From an uncultured Campylobacter sp. (GTDB lineage: Bacteria > Campylobacterota > Campylobacteria > Campylobacterales > Campylobacteraceae): 5,180 bases of DNA. Every line of letters starts with the position of its first letter. Position 1 is the first letter of the stretch. The notes under the pieces are model-generated. The model was not told where the DNA came from, made no database searches, and was given only the letters and a program-made list of their open reading frames with translations. The stretch spans positions 1 through 5,180 of the forward strand of contig NZ_CALIIS010000177.1 in NCBI RefSeq assembly GCF_938017705.1, given 5' to 3'. Made by a program: the position numbers and the translations under genes. Shown piece after piece: positions 4,883 through 5,180 of the stretch.

Positions 4883-5180
4883 ACGCAGACCGCGCGAGAA
4901 TTTTATGGCTCGCATACAAAAGCTCATCGCATAGCCGCACCGCTATCGCAAAAATATTTCCGCGCCAAGACCGCGGTGCTATTCTGTGCCGCATTTTGCT
5001 CACCACGGCGCGTTATATTCGCTGCTGCGCTGCCGTTTTGACGGCGCAATAATACAGCGCGCGGCGTACCCTCTTTGCGCTACGCTCGCTTACTGCGTCG
5101 CTATGTACGATATCCGCTGCCGTATTTTGGCAACGCCGCAATGACACCGTACGCCGTTGCGCGTCATTTTTAAAAGCACT

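Larger units (their letters stand above)
4453..5180. other. Gene-free stretch upstream of rbfA
   Basis: No open reading frame of useful length is present on either strand and no trace of an infB 3' end is seen. The stretch contains the GAATTTTAT repeat cluster (4496-4648 and its flank), a plus-strand terminator hairpin (4755-4789), a second inverted repeat GCGCTTTTTA/TAAAAAGGCGC at 4781-4790 and 4810-4820, a cluster of GCTTTTAAATTTT words (4798-4882), and near the right edge a weak AATGAC/GTCATT stem (5140-5145, 5163-5168) running into five T. The remainder (about 4910-5135) is GC-rich with CGCTACGCTCGC-type sequence and no feature I can name. Confidence 0.6.

Overview
The window looks like chromosomal DNA from a Campylobacter of the higher-GC oral group (gracilis/showae/rectus/curvus type). 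The RbfA and RimP proteins are very close to Campylobacter family members, ribosome binding sites are AAGGA-like, the intergenic DNA is saturated with AAATTTT/AAATTTTAAA words, and base composition is clearly richer in GC than C. jejuni. The species assignment is inference from composition and protein recognition; no search was run.

Layout: a plus-strand gene for a five-helix membrane protein of unknown function (133-687) meets, tail to tail across 3 bp, a minus-strand ribD (691-1848). RibD is the bifunctional deaminase/reductase of riboflavin synthesis and carries an insertion in its deaminase domain. About 540 bp without a gene follow, containing GC-rich hairpins that could be a ribD leader. 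Next is a short plus-strand membrane protein gene (2388-2642) with a run of ten G directly upstream of a -10-like TAGAAT, a probable phase-variable switch. A gene-free kilobase (2643-3674) holds degenerate repeats and inverted repeats. The minus-strand pair rbfA-rimP (4452-3675, overlapping by 8 bp) encodes two 30S ribosome maturation factors. The last 730 bp (4453-5180) have no gene, but hold a degenerate repeat cluster and a convincing plus-strand terminator hairpin with no gene in front of it.

Functionally, rbfA and rimP form one small translation-related operon and ribD is a stand-alone housekeeping gene. The two membrane proteins are unassigned. Only about half of the window is coding, which is unusually low for Campylobacter. 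The most notable signals are the poly-G tract in the promoter of the small membrane gene, the absence of infB next to rbfA, and the repeat-rich gene-free stretches. I found no complete undescribed system; the non-coding blocks are the best place to look further.
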